From assembly GCF_029893635.1 (NCBI RefSeq), contig NZ_JARXYR010000002.1, positions 3,075,001 through 3,139,000 on the forward strand: 64,000 bases of DNA, given 5' to 3'. Shown in pieces: positions 9,259 through 17,465 of the stretch. Each line of letters opens with the position of its first letter. Positions within the stretch are counted from its first letter, which is position 1. The notes beneath the pieces are model-generated. The model was not told the origin of the DNA. It worked only from the letters and a program-made list of their open reading frames with translations, and did no database searches. Both the position numbers and the translations under genes were made by a program. This stretch comes from Variovorax sp. TBS-050B (GTDB lineage Bacteria > Pseudomonadota > Gammaproteobacteria > Burkholderiales > Burkholderiaceae_C).

Positions 9259-10578
9259 ATGTTCGCCAATTCCGTTTCCGCGTGGCTGCAGCGCCGCGGC
9301 ATCCACTACGGCTGGGTCGTTGCCGCGATCACCTTCCTCACCATGCTGACGATGTCGGCGGCGCTGGGCCTGCCCGGCGCGATGCTGCAGCCGCTCGGCA
9401 AGGAGTTCGGCTGGAGCACCGAGCAGATCTCCTCGGCGCTGGCGCTGCGCTTCGCGCTGTTCGGACTCATGGGGCCCTTTGCCGCGGTGCTGATGGAGCG
9501 CTGGGGCCTGCGGGCCGTGATCTGTACCGGCCTGGCGCTGGTCGGCCTGGGGATGGCGCTGGTCACGATGGCCTCGCAGCTGTGGCAGCTCTTCCTGCTC
9601 TGGAGCCTGATGCTCGGGCTCGGCACCGGCCTGACGGCACTGGTGCTCGGCGCCGTGGTGGCCAACCGCTGGTTCGTGGCGCGGCGCGGACTCGTCGTCG
9701 GCATGCTCACGGCCAGCGCGGCGACCGGTCAGCTCGCCTTCCTGCCGCTCGCGGCCTGGATGATCGAGCACTGGGGCTGGCGCTCGGCCATCGTGCCGGT
9801 GGTGATCGGCACGGTGCTGATCGCGCTGCTCGCCTTCACGCTGATGCGCGACCGTCCATCGGACGTGGGCCTGCTGCCCTTCGGCGAGAAGCCGCCGGCC
9901 CCGGGCACGCCGCCCGCGGCGCCGGCGGCGCCCGCCGTCGCGATGAACTTCGCCACGCCGTTCCGGGTGCTGAAGGAGGTCTCGACCAACCGCACCTTCC
10001 TGATCCTCGCCGGCACCTTCTTCATCTGCGGCCTCAGCACCAACGGCCTGGTGCAGACGCACTTCATCTCGCTGTGCGGCGACTTCGGCATGGCCGCGGT
10101 GCCCGCCGCCTCGGTGCTCGCGATGATGGGCGCCTTCGACTTCGTGGGCACCATCCTCTCGGGCTGGCTCTCGGACCGCTACGACAACCGCAAGCTGCTC
10201 TTCTGGTACTACGGCCTGCGCGGGCTGTCGCTCTTCTGGCTGCCGCATTCGGAATTCACGATCTACGGCCTCGGCCTCTTCGCGATGTTCTACGGGCTCG
10301 ACTGGATCGCCACCGTGCCGCCCACGGTGAAGCTGGCAGGCGCCGAGTTCGGCCCGGCGAAGGTGGGGATGGTGTTCGGCTGGGTCTTCGCGGCGCATCA
10401 GCTCGGTGCCGCCACGGCGGCCTACGGCGCGGGCTTCGTGCGCACGCTGCTGCTCACCTACACGCCGGCTCTGTACGCGGCGGGCGCGGCCTGCCTGGTG
10501 GCGGCCGTGGTGGTGCTGGCGATCCGCCGTCCGGCCAAGGCCGCACCGACCATCGCCGCCGCGGCAGCGCGCGCCTAG
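9259..10578 (+). CDS. MFS transporter (monocarboxylate-porter-like)
   Basis: Twelve-helix major facilitator protein of 439 residues. The N-terminal HYGWVVAAITFLTML and the paired GWST, the MERWGLR loop and GWLSDRYDNRK between helices 8 and 9 are typical of the MFS group near oxalate/formate and monocarboxylate porters. Proline-alanine-rich central loop at about residues 213-230. Second gene of a marR-MFS-MATE unit, so it probably imports or exports the compound sensed by MarR. No substrate can be assigned. Confidence 0.88.
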   Translation: MFANSVSAWLQRRGIHYGWVVAAITFLTMLTMSAALGLPGAMLQPLGKEFGWSTEQISSALALRFALFGLMGPFAAVLMERWGLRAVICTGLALVGLGMALVTMASQLWQLFLLWSLMLGLGTGLTALVLGAVVANRWFVARRGLVVGMLTASAATGQLAFLPLAAWMIEHWGWRSAIVPVVIGTVLIALLAFTLMRDRPSDVGLLPFGEKPPAPGTPPAAPAAPAVAMNFATPFRVLKEVSTNRTFLILAGTFFICGLSTNGLVQTHFISLCGDFGMAAVPAASVLAMMGAFDFVGTILSGWLSDRYDNRKLLFWYYGLRGLSLFWLPHSEFTIYGLGLFAMFYGLDWIATVPPTVKLAGAEFGPAKVGMVFGWVFAAHQLGAATAAYGAGFVRTLLLTYTPALYAAGAACLVAAVVVLAIRRPAKAAPTIAAAAARA

Positions 10579-10604
10579 CCCGAACCACGACACGGACATC
10601 CCTC

Positions 10605-12026
10605 ATGACCACGCCCGCTTCGGCCGCCGAACTCGACCCGCGCACGCGCCGCCTGCTCGAGGCCCCCATCGTTCCCACGCTGCTGCGGCTCGCAGCGCCC
10701 AATGTGCTGGTGATGGTGGCCCAGGCCTCGGTCGGCCTGATCGAGACCTACTTCGTCGGCAAGCTCGGCACCGAGGCGCTCGCCGGCATGGCGTTGGTGT
10801 TTCCGATCGTCATGCTGATGCAGATGACTTCGAGCGGCGCGATGGGCGGCGGCATCGCCTCGTCCATCGCGCGTGCGCTGGGCGCACGGCGCCGCGCCGA
10901 CGCCGATGCGCTGGTGTGGCATGCGATCGTGATCGCGATCGGCTTCGGCCTGTTCTTCTCGCTGGCGCTGCTCGGCGGCGGACGCTGGCTGTACGGCCTG
11001 ATGGGCGGCAGGGGCGCCGCGCTCGAGGCGGCGCTGACGTATTCCAACTGGGTGTTCGCTGGCGCGGTGCTGGTGTGGCTCTTCAATTCGCTCTCGGCCA
11101 TCCTCCGCGGCACCGGCAACATGGCGGTGCCGGCGAACGTGACGGTGGCGGGCGTGGTCTTTCTCGTTCCCGTGTCGCCGCTGCTGATCTTCGGCTGGGG
11201 GCCGCTGCCGGGCATGGGCATCGCGGGCGGTGCGGTCGCGCTGCTGCTGTACTACCTGCTCGGTTCGATCGCGCTCATCGTCTACCTGCGCTCGCCGCGC
11301 AGCCTGCTGCGGCCGACGCTGGCCGCGCTGCAGCTGCGCTGGCCGCTGTTCCGCGACATCCTGCGCATCGGGCTGGTGGGTGCGGTGTCGACGGTGGCGA
11401 CCAACCTGTCGATCGGCATCGCGACCGCACTGACCGGCCACTTCGGATCGGGTGCGCTGGCGGGCTATGGCACGGCCTCGCGGCTCGAATACCTGCTGGT
11501 GCCGCTGGTGTTCGGCCTGGGCGCGCCGCTGGTGGCGATGGTGGGCACCTGCATGGGCGCGGGCCAGCGCGAGCGCGCGCTGCGCGCCACATGGGCCGGC
11601 GCGGCGCTGGCCTTCGCGCTCACCGAGACCATCGGCCTCGCGGCGGCGCTGTTCCCGCGGCCGTGGCTGCTGCTCTTCGGCAACGATCCGGCGATGCTCG
11701 AGACCGGCGCGCACTACCTGCGCGTGGTGGGGCCGCTCTACGGCTTCTTCGGCGTCGGGCTGGTGCTGTATTTCGCCTCGCAGGGTGCGGGGCGGCTGCT
11801 GTGGCCGGTGCTGGGCAACCTCGCGCGGCTGGCGGTGGCGGGCGTCGGCGGCTGGCTGGCGCTGCGCTGGGGCGCCGGACTCGGCGGCGTGTTCGCGGCG
11901 CAGGGCGCGGCGCTCGCGGTGTACGGCCTGGTCATCGCATCGGCCATTGCGGGCGGCGCATGGTTCGGCCGCGTGGGCTGGCCGCGCACGCCGGGCGGCC
12001 TCCTGCGGCGGCTCGCGCAGGCCTGA
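10605..12026 (+). CDS. MATE family efflux transporter
   Basis: Inner-membrane multidrug/toxin extrusion antiporter of 473 residues with about twelve hydrophobic segments. PIVPTLLRLAAPNVLVMV and VGLIETYFVGKLGTEALAGM match the conserved start of MATE proteins, and AILRGTGNMAVPANVT is the family segment before the second half. It exports cationic or aromatic compounds in exchange for H+ or Na+. ATG 10605 is 26 bp after the MFS stop and is likely co-transcribed. Confidence 0.92.
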   Translation: MTTPASAAELDPRTRRLLEAPIVPTLLRLAAPNVLVMVAQASVGLIETYFVGKLGTEALAGMALVFPIVMLMQMTSSGAMGGGIASSIARALGARRRADADALVWHAIVIAIGFGLFFSLALLGGGRWLYGLMGGRGAALEAALTYSNWVFAGAVLVWLFNSLSAILRGTGNMAVPANVTVAGVVFLVPVSPLLIFGWGPLPGMGIAGGAVALLLYYLLGSIALIVYLRSPRSLLRPTLAALQLRWPLFRDILRIGLVGAVSTVATNLSIGIATALTGHFGSGALAGYGTASRLEYLLVPLVFGLGAPLVAMVGTCMGAGQRERALRATWAGAALAFALTETIGLAAALFPRPWLLLFGNDPAMLETGAHYLRVVGPLYGFFGVGLVLYFASQGAGRLLWPVLGNLARLAVAGVGGWLALRWGAGLGGVFAAQGAALAVYGLVIASAIAGGAWFGRVGWPRTPGGLLRRLAQA

Positions 12027-12105
12027 CGGCTTTCCTTCCGCCTCTTCCTTCTCTTTTCTCGCGTTCGACCAACCCGGGGACCCTGCGTCCCGCTGAAAGA
12101 CTCTC

Positions 12106-12813
12106 ATGAAAATCAAGGATTCCGTCGTCTTCATCACCGGCGCCAACCGCGGCCTCGGCCTCGCTTTCGCCAAGGCGGCACTGGCCGCGGGAGCGCGCAA
12201 GGTCTATGCGGCGGCGCGCGACCCGAAGAGCGTGACGCTGCCCGGCGTGGTGCCGGTGGCGCTGGACGTGACGCAGCCCGCGCAGGTCGAGGCGGCGGTG
12301 CGCGCCTGCGGCGACGTCACGCTGCTGGTCAACAACGCCGGCATCTCGCGCGGCAGCAACCTGCTCGGCGACGGCGCGGTCGAGGCGGCGCGTGCGGAGT
12401 TCGAGACCAATTTCTTCGGCGTGTGGGCGCTGTCGAAGGCCTTCGCGCCGGTGCTTGCGGCGAACGGCGGCGGCGCCATCGTCAACGTGCTGTCGGCGCT
12501 GAGCTGGACCACCTTCCCGGTGGTGGCCACCTACAGCGCCACCAAGTCCGCGGCCTGGTCGCTGAGCAACGGCCTGCGCAACGAACTCGCCGGACAGGGC
12601 ACGCACGTCACGAGCGTGCACGTCGGCTACATGGACACCGACATGGCCTCGCACGTGCCGGGCCCCAAGACCTCGCCCGACGAAGTGGCCGCGCTGGCGC
12701 TCGCCGGGGTGGAGGCCGGCCAGCCCGAAGTGCTGGCCGATGCGGTCTCGCGGCAGCTCAAGCAGAGCCTGTCGAGCGAGACGCCGGCCTACGCGGCCGT
12801 GCCGGCTCAGTAG
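12106..12813 (+). CDS. SDR family oxidoreductase
   Basis: Short-chain dehydrogenase/reductase of 235 residues. The cofactor motif TGANRGLG is at residues 11-18, NNAG follows near residue 77, and the catalytic Ser-Tyr-Lys set lies in NVLSALSW and TYSATKSAAW. The substrate is unknown. Its stop overlaps the stop of the convergent downstream gene by 7 bp, so the two mRNAs are antisense at their ends. The 79-bp spacer after the MATE gene leaves open whether it belongs to that operon. Confidence 0.93.
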   Translation: MKIKDSVVFITGANRGLGLAFAKAALAAGARKVYAAARDPKSVTLPGVVPVALDVTQPAQVEAAVRACGDVTLLVNNAGISRGSNLLGDGAVEAARAEFETNFFGVWALSKAFAPVLAANGGGAIVNVLSALSWTTFPVVATYSATKSAAWSLSNGLRNELAGQGTHVTSVHVGYMDTDMASHVPGPKTSPDEVAALALAGVEAGQPEVLADAVSRQLKQSLSSETPAYAAVPAQ

Positions 12814-13124
12814 CGGTAGGGATTGGCCGGGCGGCGGTCGTAGCGGTCCGGCACGCCGTCGCGGTCGTAGTCGCGGCGGCCGTAGTGGCGGTGCTCCCAG
12901 TGACGCGGACGGTGATGGTAGTCGCGGTGGTAGCGCGGGCCGTAGTAGTGGTGCGGCGGAGGCGGCGGCGCGTAGTAGTGATGGCGCGGCGGCGGCGGCG
13001 GTCCGGGCACCACGTAGACCTGGGCCTGGATGAAGCTGCCGCCGGTCTGGGCCTGCGCGGGGGCGCTGAGTGCGGCCAGCGAAAGCAGGATGGCGGCGCC
13101 GGTGGCGAAAGCGAGCTTTTTCAT
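12807..13124 (-). CDS. exported Pro/His/Tyr/Arg-rich small protein
   Basis: Predicted secreted protein of 105 residues. A signal peptide (MKKLAFATGAAILLSLAAL, cut near AQA|QTG) precedes a mature chain dominated by proline runs (PPPPP twice), HHYY pairs and many Arg/Asp/Tyr residues, ending in a DRDGVPDRYDRRP stretch like a calcium-binding thrombospondin-type repeat. Such proteins are common in Burkholderiales and have no established function; periplasmic metal binding or envelope structure are guesses. The gene overlaps the SDR stop codon. A direct-repeat motif lies 46 bp upstream. Confidence 0.75.
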   Translation of the reverse strand: MKKLAFATGAAILLSLAALSAPAQAQTGGSFIQAQVYVVPGPPPPPRHHYYAPPPPPHHYYGPRYHRDYHHRPRHWEHRHYGRRDYDRDGVPDRYDRRPANPYRY

Positions 13125-13169
13125 GGCAACTCCGATGGAGTGGTTGGAAGCCCTATCGTCGTACCCGCA

Positions 13170-13187
13170 TGTGAACGCTTTGTAAGG
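13170..13187. promoter_or_regulatory. direct-repeat operator-like motif upstream of the exported small protein
   Basis: TGTGAACGCTTTGTAAGG contains two TGT(n)A half-sites 11 bp apart. A near-identical sequence occurs at 32651-32668 (14 of 18 identical). Direct half-sites one helical turn apart are the usual target layout of OmpR/PhoB-family response regulators. It lies 46 bp from the start of the minus-strand gene. Confidence 0.45.
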
Positions 13188-13236
13188 CTGGAGCGAAATC
13201 CCATGAAGAGCTGTAAGCCGCCGCGCCGTGCGCTTT

Positions 13237-13971
13237 TCAGCGCGGCGCGGGCAGCAGCCGCCGCAGCGCCTCGAAGAACAGGTCGGACTGCTCGCGCTCG
13301 CCCTGGATCTGCGCCGCGACGTGCGCGGCCATCTTCTCGTCGACCGGCACCAGCGGCCGTCCGGTCGATTGCGCGATGACCTGGTGCAGGCAGGCGCGCT
13401 CCAGGTAGTAGAGGTCGTCGTAGGCATGCGCGATCGTCGCGCCGGCCACGACGACGCCATGGTTCGCGAGGAAGGCCACGTCCTTGCCCGTCATCGCGCG
13501 CGCAATGCGCTCGCCTTCGGCGTCGTCGAGCGCGAGCCCGTTGTAGACCGCGTCGATCGCGATGCGGTTCATGAAGCGCATCGCGTTCTGGCTCAGCGTG
13601 GGATCGAGCGCGCGGTCGGCCGTGAGCGTGAGCGCGGTGGCATAGGGCATGTGGCAGTGCAGCACCACGGCATGGCCCGTCAGGCGGTGCACCGCGCCAT
13701 GGATGAAGAGGGCGGTCGGCTCCACGCGGTGGCGCCCGGCGAGCACTTCGCCGTGCACGTCGATCAGCACGATGTCGTCGGCGCCGACCTCGCTCCAGTG
13801 CAGGCCGCGCGGGTTGATCAGGTAGCGGTCCTGCGCGCCCGGCAGCATCACGCTGAAGTGGTTGCAGACGCCTTCCGACAGCCCGTGGTGGGCGGCCGCG
13901 CGCAAGGCGAGCGCAAGGTCTTCGCGCAGGGTGCGCACGGCGGGGCTGGCGTATTCCGAATCTGCGGACAT
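13237..13971 (-). CDS. class II aldolase/adducin family protein
   Basis: Zinc-dependent aldolase-like cytosolic protein of 244 residues. Metal ligands are visible as H105-C-H107 in VVLHCHMPYATAL and a later histidine in FLANHGVVVAG; the N-terminal half has ALRAAAHHGLSEGVCNHFSV, typical of the fuculose-aldolase/adducin fold. ATG 13971 gives the normal family start; upstream extension is not conserved in character. It lies downstream of dgoA on the same strand and is probably the last gene of the sugar-acid operon, where it could cleave a keto-deoxy or hydroxy acid. Exact reaction unknown. Confidence 0.88.
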   Translation of the reverse strand: MSADSEYASPAVRTLREDLALALRAAAHHGLSEGVCNHFSVMLPGAQDRYLINPRGLHWSEVGADDIVLIDVHGEVLAGRHRVEPTALFIHGAVHRLTGHAVVLHCHMPYATALTLTADRALDPTLSQNAMRFMNRIAIDAVYNGLALDDAEGERIARAMTGKDVAFLANHGVVVAGATIAHAYDDLYYLERACLHQVIAQSTGRPLVPVDEKMAAHVAAQIQGEREQSDLFFEALRRLLPAPR

Positions 13972-14011
13972 CGAGGTTCCTCGTGAACGTGGAGACAAAA
14001 AAAGGAAAGGT

Positions 14012-14654
14012 TCAGGCGCGCGCCGTGCCGGTGAAGGCGGCGACGAAGCGCTCGGCATCGGCGCGCACCTCGGCGGCCGGCTTGCCCGGCTTGTAGAGCG
14101 CGGAGCCGATGCCGAAGCCGGCCGCGCCGGCCGCGCGCCATTCGGCCATGTTGGCGGGCGTGATGCCGCCCACCGGCATCAGCGGCGTGCCCCGGGGCAG
14201 CACCGCGAGCAGCGCCTTGACGACCGCGGGCGAGGCGAGCTCGGCCGGGAACAGCTTGAGCCCGCTCGCGCCCGCGGCGAGCGCGCCGAAGGCCTCGGTC
14301 GGCGTCATCACGCCGGGCAGGCAGACCATGCCGAGCCGCACCGCTTCGGCGATCACGCCGGCATCGAAGTTGGGCGACACCACCAGCTCGCCGCCGGCGT
14401 CGTGCACATGGCGCACCTGCTGCACGTCGAGCACCGTGCCGGCGCCCACCAGCGCATCGGGAAAGCGCGTGCGCATCAGCGCGATGCTGGCGTAGGGCTC
14501 GGGCCGAATTGAGCGGCACCTCGAGCAGCCGGAAGCCCGATCCGACGATCGCGTCGCCGACCTCGGCGGCTTCCGGCGGCGTGAGGCCGCGCAGGATCGC
14601 GACCAGCGGCAGTGCGCGCATGGCCGCATCGAACTTGTCGCGGGGCGTGGTCAT
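14012..14654 (-). pseudogene. dgoA: 2-dehydro-3-deoxy-6-phosphogalactonate aldolase, disrupted by one extra base
   Basis: KDPGal aldolase, which splits 2-keto-3-deoxy-6-phosphogalactonate into pyruvate and glyceraldehyde-3-phosphate. The reading frame from ATG 14654 gives MTTPRDKFDAAMRALPLVAI then GFRLLEVPLNS and breaks; the -1 frame resumes with PEPYASIALMRTRFPD and runs to the end (LKLFPAE with the Schiff-base lysine, MPVGGITPANM). Removing one G/C at 14504-14505 restores a 213-residue protein of normal length. As given, the protein would be truncated or mistranslated after about 50 residues. ATG overlaps the dgoK stop (ATGA). Sequence error is at least as likely as a real pseudogene. Confidence 0.88.
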
Positions 14655-15565
14655 GGGGTGGAACTCCTGTCGGTATCGAGAAAGCCCGACAGCAGGTGCA
14701 GTCCGGCCCAGGTGGCTTCGGCGCCGAGCGTGCGCGTGCCGATGCCGGTGGCGTGCAGCGCGAGCGCGTAGCGCTGGGTGAGCGCGGGGGCGCCGATCAG
14801 CACCACTTCGCCCGCGGCGTGCAGCGACTGCGTGCGCAGCTCTTCGCCGATCAGGAGGCCCGAGAGGTAGCTCGAGAGCTCCTGCGCGGGCATGCGCTCG
14901 AACAGCGCCAGCGTGCGTGCGCCGAAGGCGTTGTGCAGCAGGCCCTGGCCGTTGTCGGCGCGCGCCACGCCCTGCACGAAGGCGGCTTCGTCGAGCGGCG
15001 CATCGGCCTCGAGCGTGCGCGCGAGGATCGAGTGCTGGCTCAGCAACGCGTAGAACTCGCCCGTCATGAAGGTGCGGAAGCCCGTCACGCGGCCCTTCCG
15101 GACCGTGGCCCACTTGTTGTGGGTGCCGGGCAGCACGAAGATGCCTTCGTCCACGCCCATGCGCGTCATCGCGCCGAGGATCTGCACCTCTTCGCCGCGC
15201 ATCACGTCGGGCACGCCGTCGTGCTCGTCGCTGAGCCCCGGCACGATCGAGATGCGCGCGCCGGGCACCGCATCGATGTCGATGATGCGGCGGCCGATCT
15301 CCACCCGGCCCGCCGGGCAGGCGCAATAGGGCGCCTCGACCCAGCCCTGCCGGCTGCCGGCCATGCCCGAGATCAGGCAGCGCGTGCCCGCGGGCTGCAT
15401 CCAGTCGGCGAACAGCGCCTCGAACACGGCGGGAAAGCCGCCCGCCGGCACCTTGAGGATGCCGCGCGCGTCGCTGCGCTCCTCGAGCACCGTGCCGCCC
15501 GCATCGAGCAGCGCGCCGCGCAGCGAGCTCGTGCCCCAGTCGATCGCGACCAGCCGGTTCGTCAT
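14651..15565 (-). CDS. dgoK: 2-dehydro-3-deoxygalactonokinase
   Basis: Sugar-acid kinase of 304 residues that phosphorylates 2-keto-3-deoxygalactonate (or KDG) at C6 using ATP. Family marks: VAIDWGTSSLRGALLD at the N-terminus (phosphate loop), CLISGMAGSRQGW, FVLPGTHNKWATV and the late GAEATWAGLH. Starts 2 bp after the dehydratase stop and overlaps dgoA by 4 bp, so dehydratase, kinase and aldolase are one tightly coupled unit: acid -> 2-keto-3-deoxy acid -> 6-phosphate -> pyruvate plus glyceraldehyde-3-phosphate. Confidence 0.93.
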   Translation of the reverse strand: MTNRLVAIDWGTSSLRGALLDAGGTVLEERSDARGILKVPAGGFPAVFEALFADWMQPAGTRCLISGMAGSRQGWVEAPYCACPAGRVEIGRRIIDIDAVPGARISIVPGLSDEHDGVPDVMRGEEVQILGAMTRMGVDEGIFVLPGTHNKWATVRKGRVTGFRTFMTGEFYALLSQHSILARTLEADAPLDEAAFVQGVARADNGQGLLHNAFGARTLALFERMPAQELSSYLSGLLIGEELRTQSLHAAGEVVLIGAPALTQRYALALHATGIGTRTLGAEATWAGLHLLSGFLDTDRSSTP

Positions 15566-15567
15566 GG

Positions 15568-17307
15568 TCAATGGTTGTCGCGTGGCACGAAGCTGCCGCG
15601 CCGCCCGCGCAGGAAGGCCAGGTCGGCGCCCTGGTCGGCCTGCAGCACGGTGTCGACATAGAGCTTCCAGTAGCCCGAGTCGAGCGGCGCCTTCGGCGCG
15701 ACCCATTTCGCGCGGCGCGCGGCGAGTTCCTCGTCGCTCACGTGCAGGTGCAGGCGGCGGTTGGGCACGTCGAGCTCGACGATGTCGCCGTCCTGCACCA
15801 GCGCGAGCGGACCGCCCGCCGCGGCCTCGGGCGCGGTGTGCAGCACCACGGTGCCGTAGGCGGTGCCGCTCATGCGCGCGTCGCTGATGCGGACCATGTC
15901 GGTGATGCCCTTCCGGAGCACCTTCGGCGGCAGCGGCATGTTGCCGGCCTCGGCCATGCCGGGGTAGCCCTTGGGGCCGCAGTTCTTGAGCACCATGATG
16001 CAGTGCTCGTCGATGTCGAGGTTCTCGTCGTCGATGCGCTTGTGCAGGTCGTCGGCGTTCTCGAACACCACCGCGCGGCCCTTGTGCACCAGCAGCTCGG
16101 GCGTGGCGGCGCTGGGCTTGATGATGGCGCCGTTGGGCGCGAGGTTGCCGCGCAGCACGCAGATGCCGGCCTTGTCCTTGAAGGGCTCGGCCAGCGTGCG
16201 GATGACCTGCGGGTTGTAGTTCTCGGCGTCCTTCACGTTCTCCCACAGCGTCTTTCCGCTCGCGGTGATCACGTCCTTGTGCAGGTGCTCGGCGATCTCC
16301 TTCATCACCACGGGCAGGCCGCCGGCGTAGCAGAAGTCCTCCATCAGGAACTGGCCCGAGGGCTGCAGGTTCACCAGGCAGGGCAGCTCGGAGGCGAGGC
16401 GGTCGAAGTCGTCGAGCGTGAGGTCGACGCCGATGCGGCCCGCGATCGCGAGCAGGTGGATCACGAGGTTGGTGGAGCCGCCGATGGCCGCGTTGACCTT
16501 GATCGCGTTCTCGATCGCCTGGCGCGTGAGGATCTTCGACATGTTCATGTCCTCGTGCACCATGTCGACGATGCGCCGGCCCGCCATGCGCGCGAGCACG
16601 TTGCGGCGACCGTCCACGGCCGGGTAGGCGGCGTTGCCCGGCAGGCCGATGCCGATCGACTCGACCATGCTCGCCATCGTGCTCGCGGTGCCCATGGTCA
16701 TGCAGTGGCCGTGGCTGCGGTGCATGCAGCTCTCGGCCTCGAAGAAGTCCTGCAGCTTGAGCGTGCCGGCGCGCACCTGCTCGCTCATCTGCCACACGCC
16801 GGTGCCCGAGCCGAGCTCCTGGCCGCGCCACTTGCCCGAGAGCATCGGGCCGCCCGAGACGCCGATGGTCGGCAGGTCGACGCTGGCCGCGCCCATCATC
16901 AGTGCGGGCGTGGTCTTGTCGCAGCCCATCAGCAGCACCACACCGTCGAGCGGATTGCCGCGGATGCTTTCCTCCACGTCCATGCTCGCGAGGTTGCGAT
17001 ACAGCATGGCGGTCGGGCGCAGCAGCGTTTCGCCGAGCGACATCACCGGGAATTCGAGCGGAAAGCCGCCGGCTTCGTAGACGCCGATCTTCACCTGTTC
17101 GGCGAGCGTGCGGAAATGCGAGTTGCAGGGCGTGAGTTCGCTGAAGGTGTTGCAGATGCCGATCACCGGGCGCCCCTCGAACTGGTCGTGCGGCACGCCC
17201 TTGCCCTTGACCCAGCTGCGGTAGATGAAGCCGTCGCGGTCGGTGCGGCCGAACCATTGCTGGCTGCGCAGGTCTTCGGGGTTCTTCTTTTTCGGCGGGG
17301 TGCTCAT
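15568..17307 (-). CDS. IlvD/Edd family sugar-acid dehydratase (L-arabinonate dehydratase-like)
   Basis: Fe-S dehydratase of 579 residues. Cluster cysteines C61 (TPCNSH), C129 (LMGCDKTTPA) and C202 (HGHCMTMG), the adjacent lysine K131 expected to be carbamylated, and the catalytic serine near 480 (ARMSGTAYG) are all present. The 30-odd-residue N-terminal segment SQQWFGRTDRDGFIYRSW belongs to the pentonate/hexonate branch (L-arabinonate, D-xylonate, galactonate-type), not to IlvD of branched-chain synthesis. With dgoK and dgoA downstream the product is probably a 2-keto-3-deoxy hexonate. ATG 17307 gives the family start. First gene of the minus-strand arm. Confidence 0.9.
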   Translation of the reverse strand: MSTPPKKKNPEDLRSQQWFGRTDRDGFIYRSWVKGKGVPHDQFEGRPVIGICNTFSELTPCNSHFRTLAEQVKIGVYEAGGFPLEFPVMSLGETLLRPTAMLYRNLASMDVEESIRGNPLDGVVLLMGCDKTTPALMMGAASVDLPTIGVSGGPMLSGKWRGQELGSGTGVWQMSEQVRAGTLKLQDFFEAESCMHRSHGHCMTMGTASTMASMVESIGIGLPGNAAYPAVDGRRNVLARMAGRRIVDMVHEDMNMSKILTRQAIENAIKVNAAIGGSTNLVIHLLAIAGRIGVDLTLDDFDRLASELPCLVNLQPSGQFLMEDFCYAGGLPVVMKEIAEHLHKDVITASGKTLWENVKDAENYNPQVIRTLAEPFKDKAGICVLRGNLAPNGAIIKPSAATPELLVHKGRAVVFENADDLHKRIDDENLDIDEHCIMVLKNCGPKGYPGMAEAGNMPLPPKVLRKGITDMVRISDARMSGTAYGTVVLHTAPEAAAGGPLALVQDGDIVELDVPNRRLHLHVSDEELAARRAKWVAPKAPLDSGYWKLYVDTVLQADQGADLAFLRGRRGSFVPRDNH

Positions 17308-17375
17308 CGTTGTCTCCGTGGCTGGAAGTGTGCCCGGCAGGTCAGGGTTTTTCCTGCCGGAAAGAATTGGCAATC

Positions 17376-17385
17376 ATCATATGAT
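17376..17385. promoter_or_regulatory. palindrome in the divergent promoter of the sugar-acid locus
   Basis: ATCATATGAT is a perfect 10-bp palindrome set in an AT-rich patch (TTGGCAATCATCATATGATA) of an otherwise GC-rich 158-bp spacer between the dehydratase and the GntR regulator gene. It is the best candidate operator for that regulator and is placed to control both arms. Confidence 0.55.
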
Positions 17386-17465
17386 AAGCGCGACCAAGCC
17401 GTCTTCCATTCAGGGTTTCCGAGTGGCCGGCGCAGGGAAGAATCAGAAGAAACATCCACACAGGC

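Noticed and set aside
8776..10599. 607-residue open frame on the minus strand opposite marR and the MFS gene
   Set aside because: Composition is the His/Arg/Gln/Glu-rich pattern that arises when a GC-rich gene is read antisense; no domain, no RBS, and both plus-strand genes under it are clear.
10575..12200. 541-residue minus-strand frame opposite the MATE gene
   Set aside because: Antisense shadow; the plus-strand protein has all MATE features.
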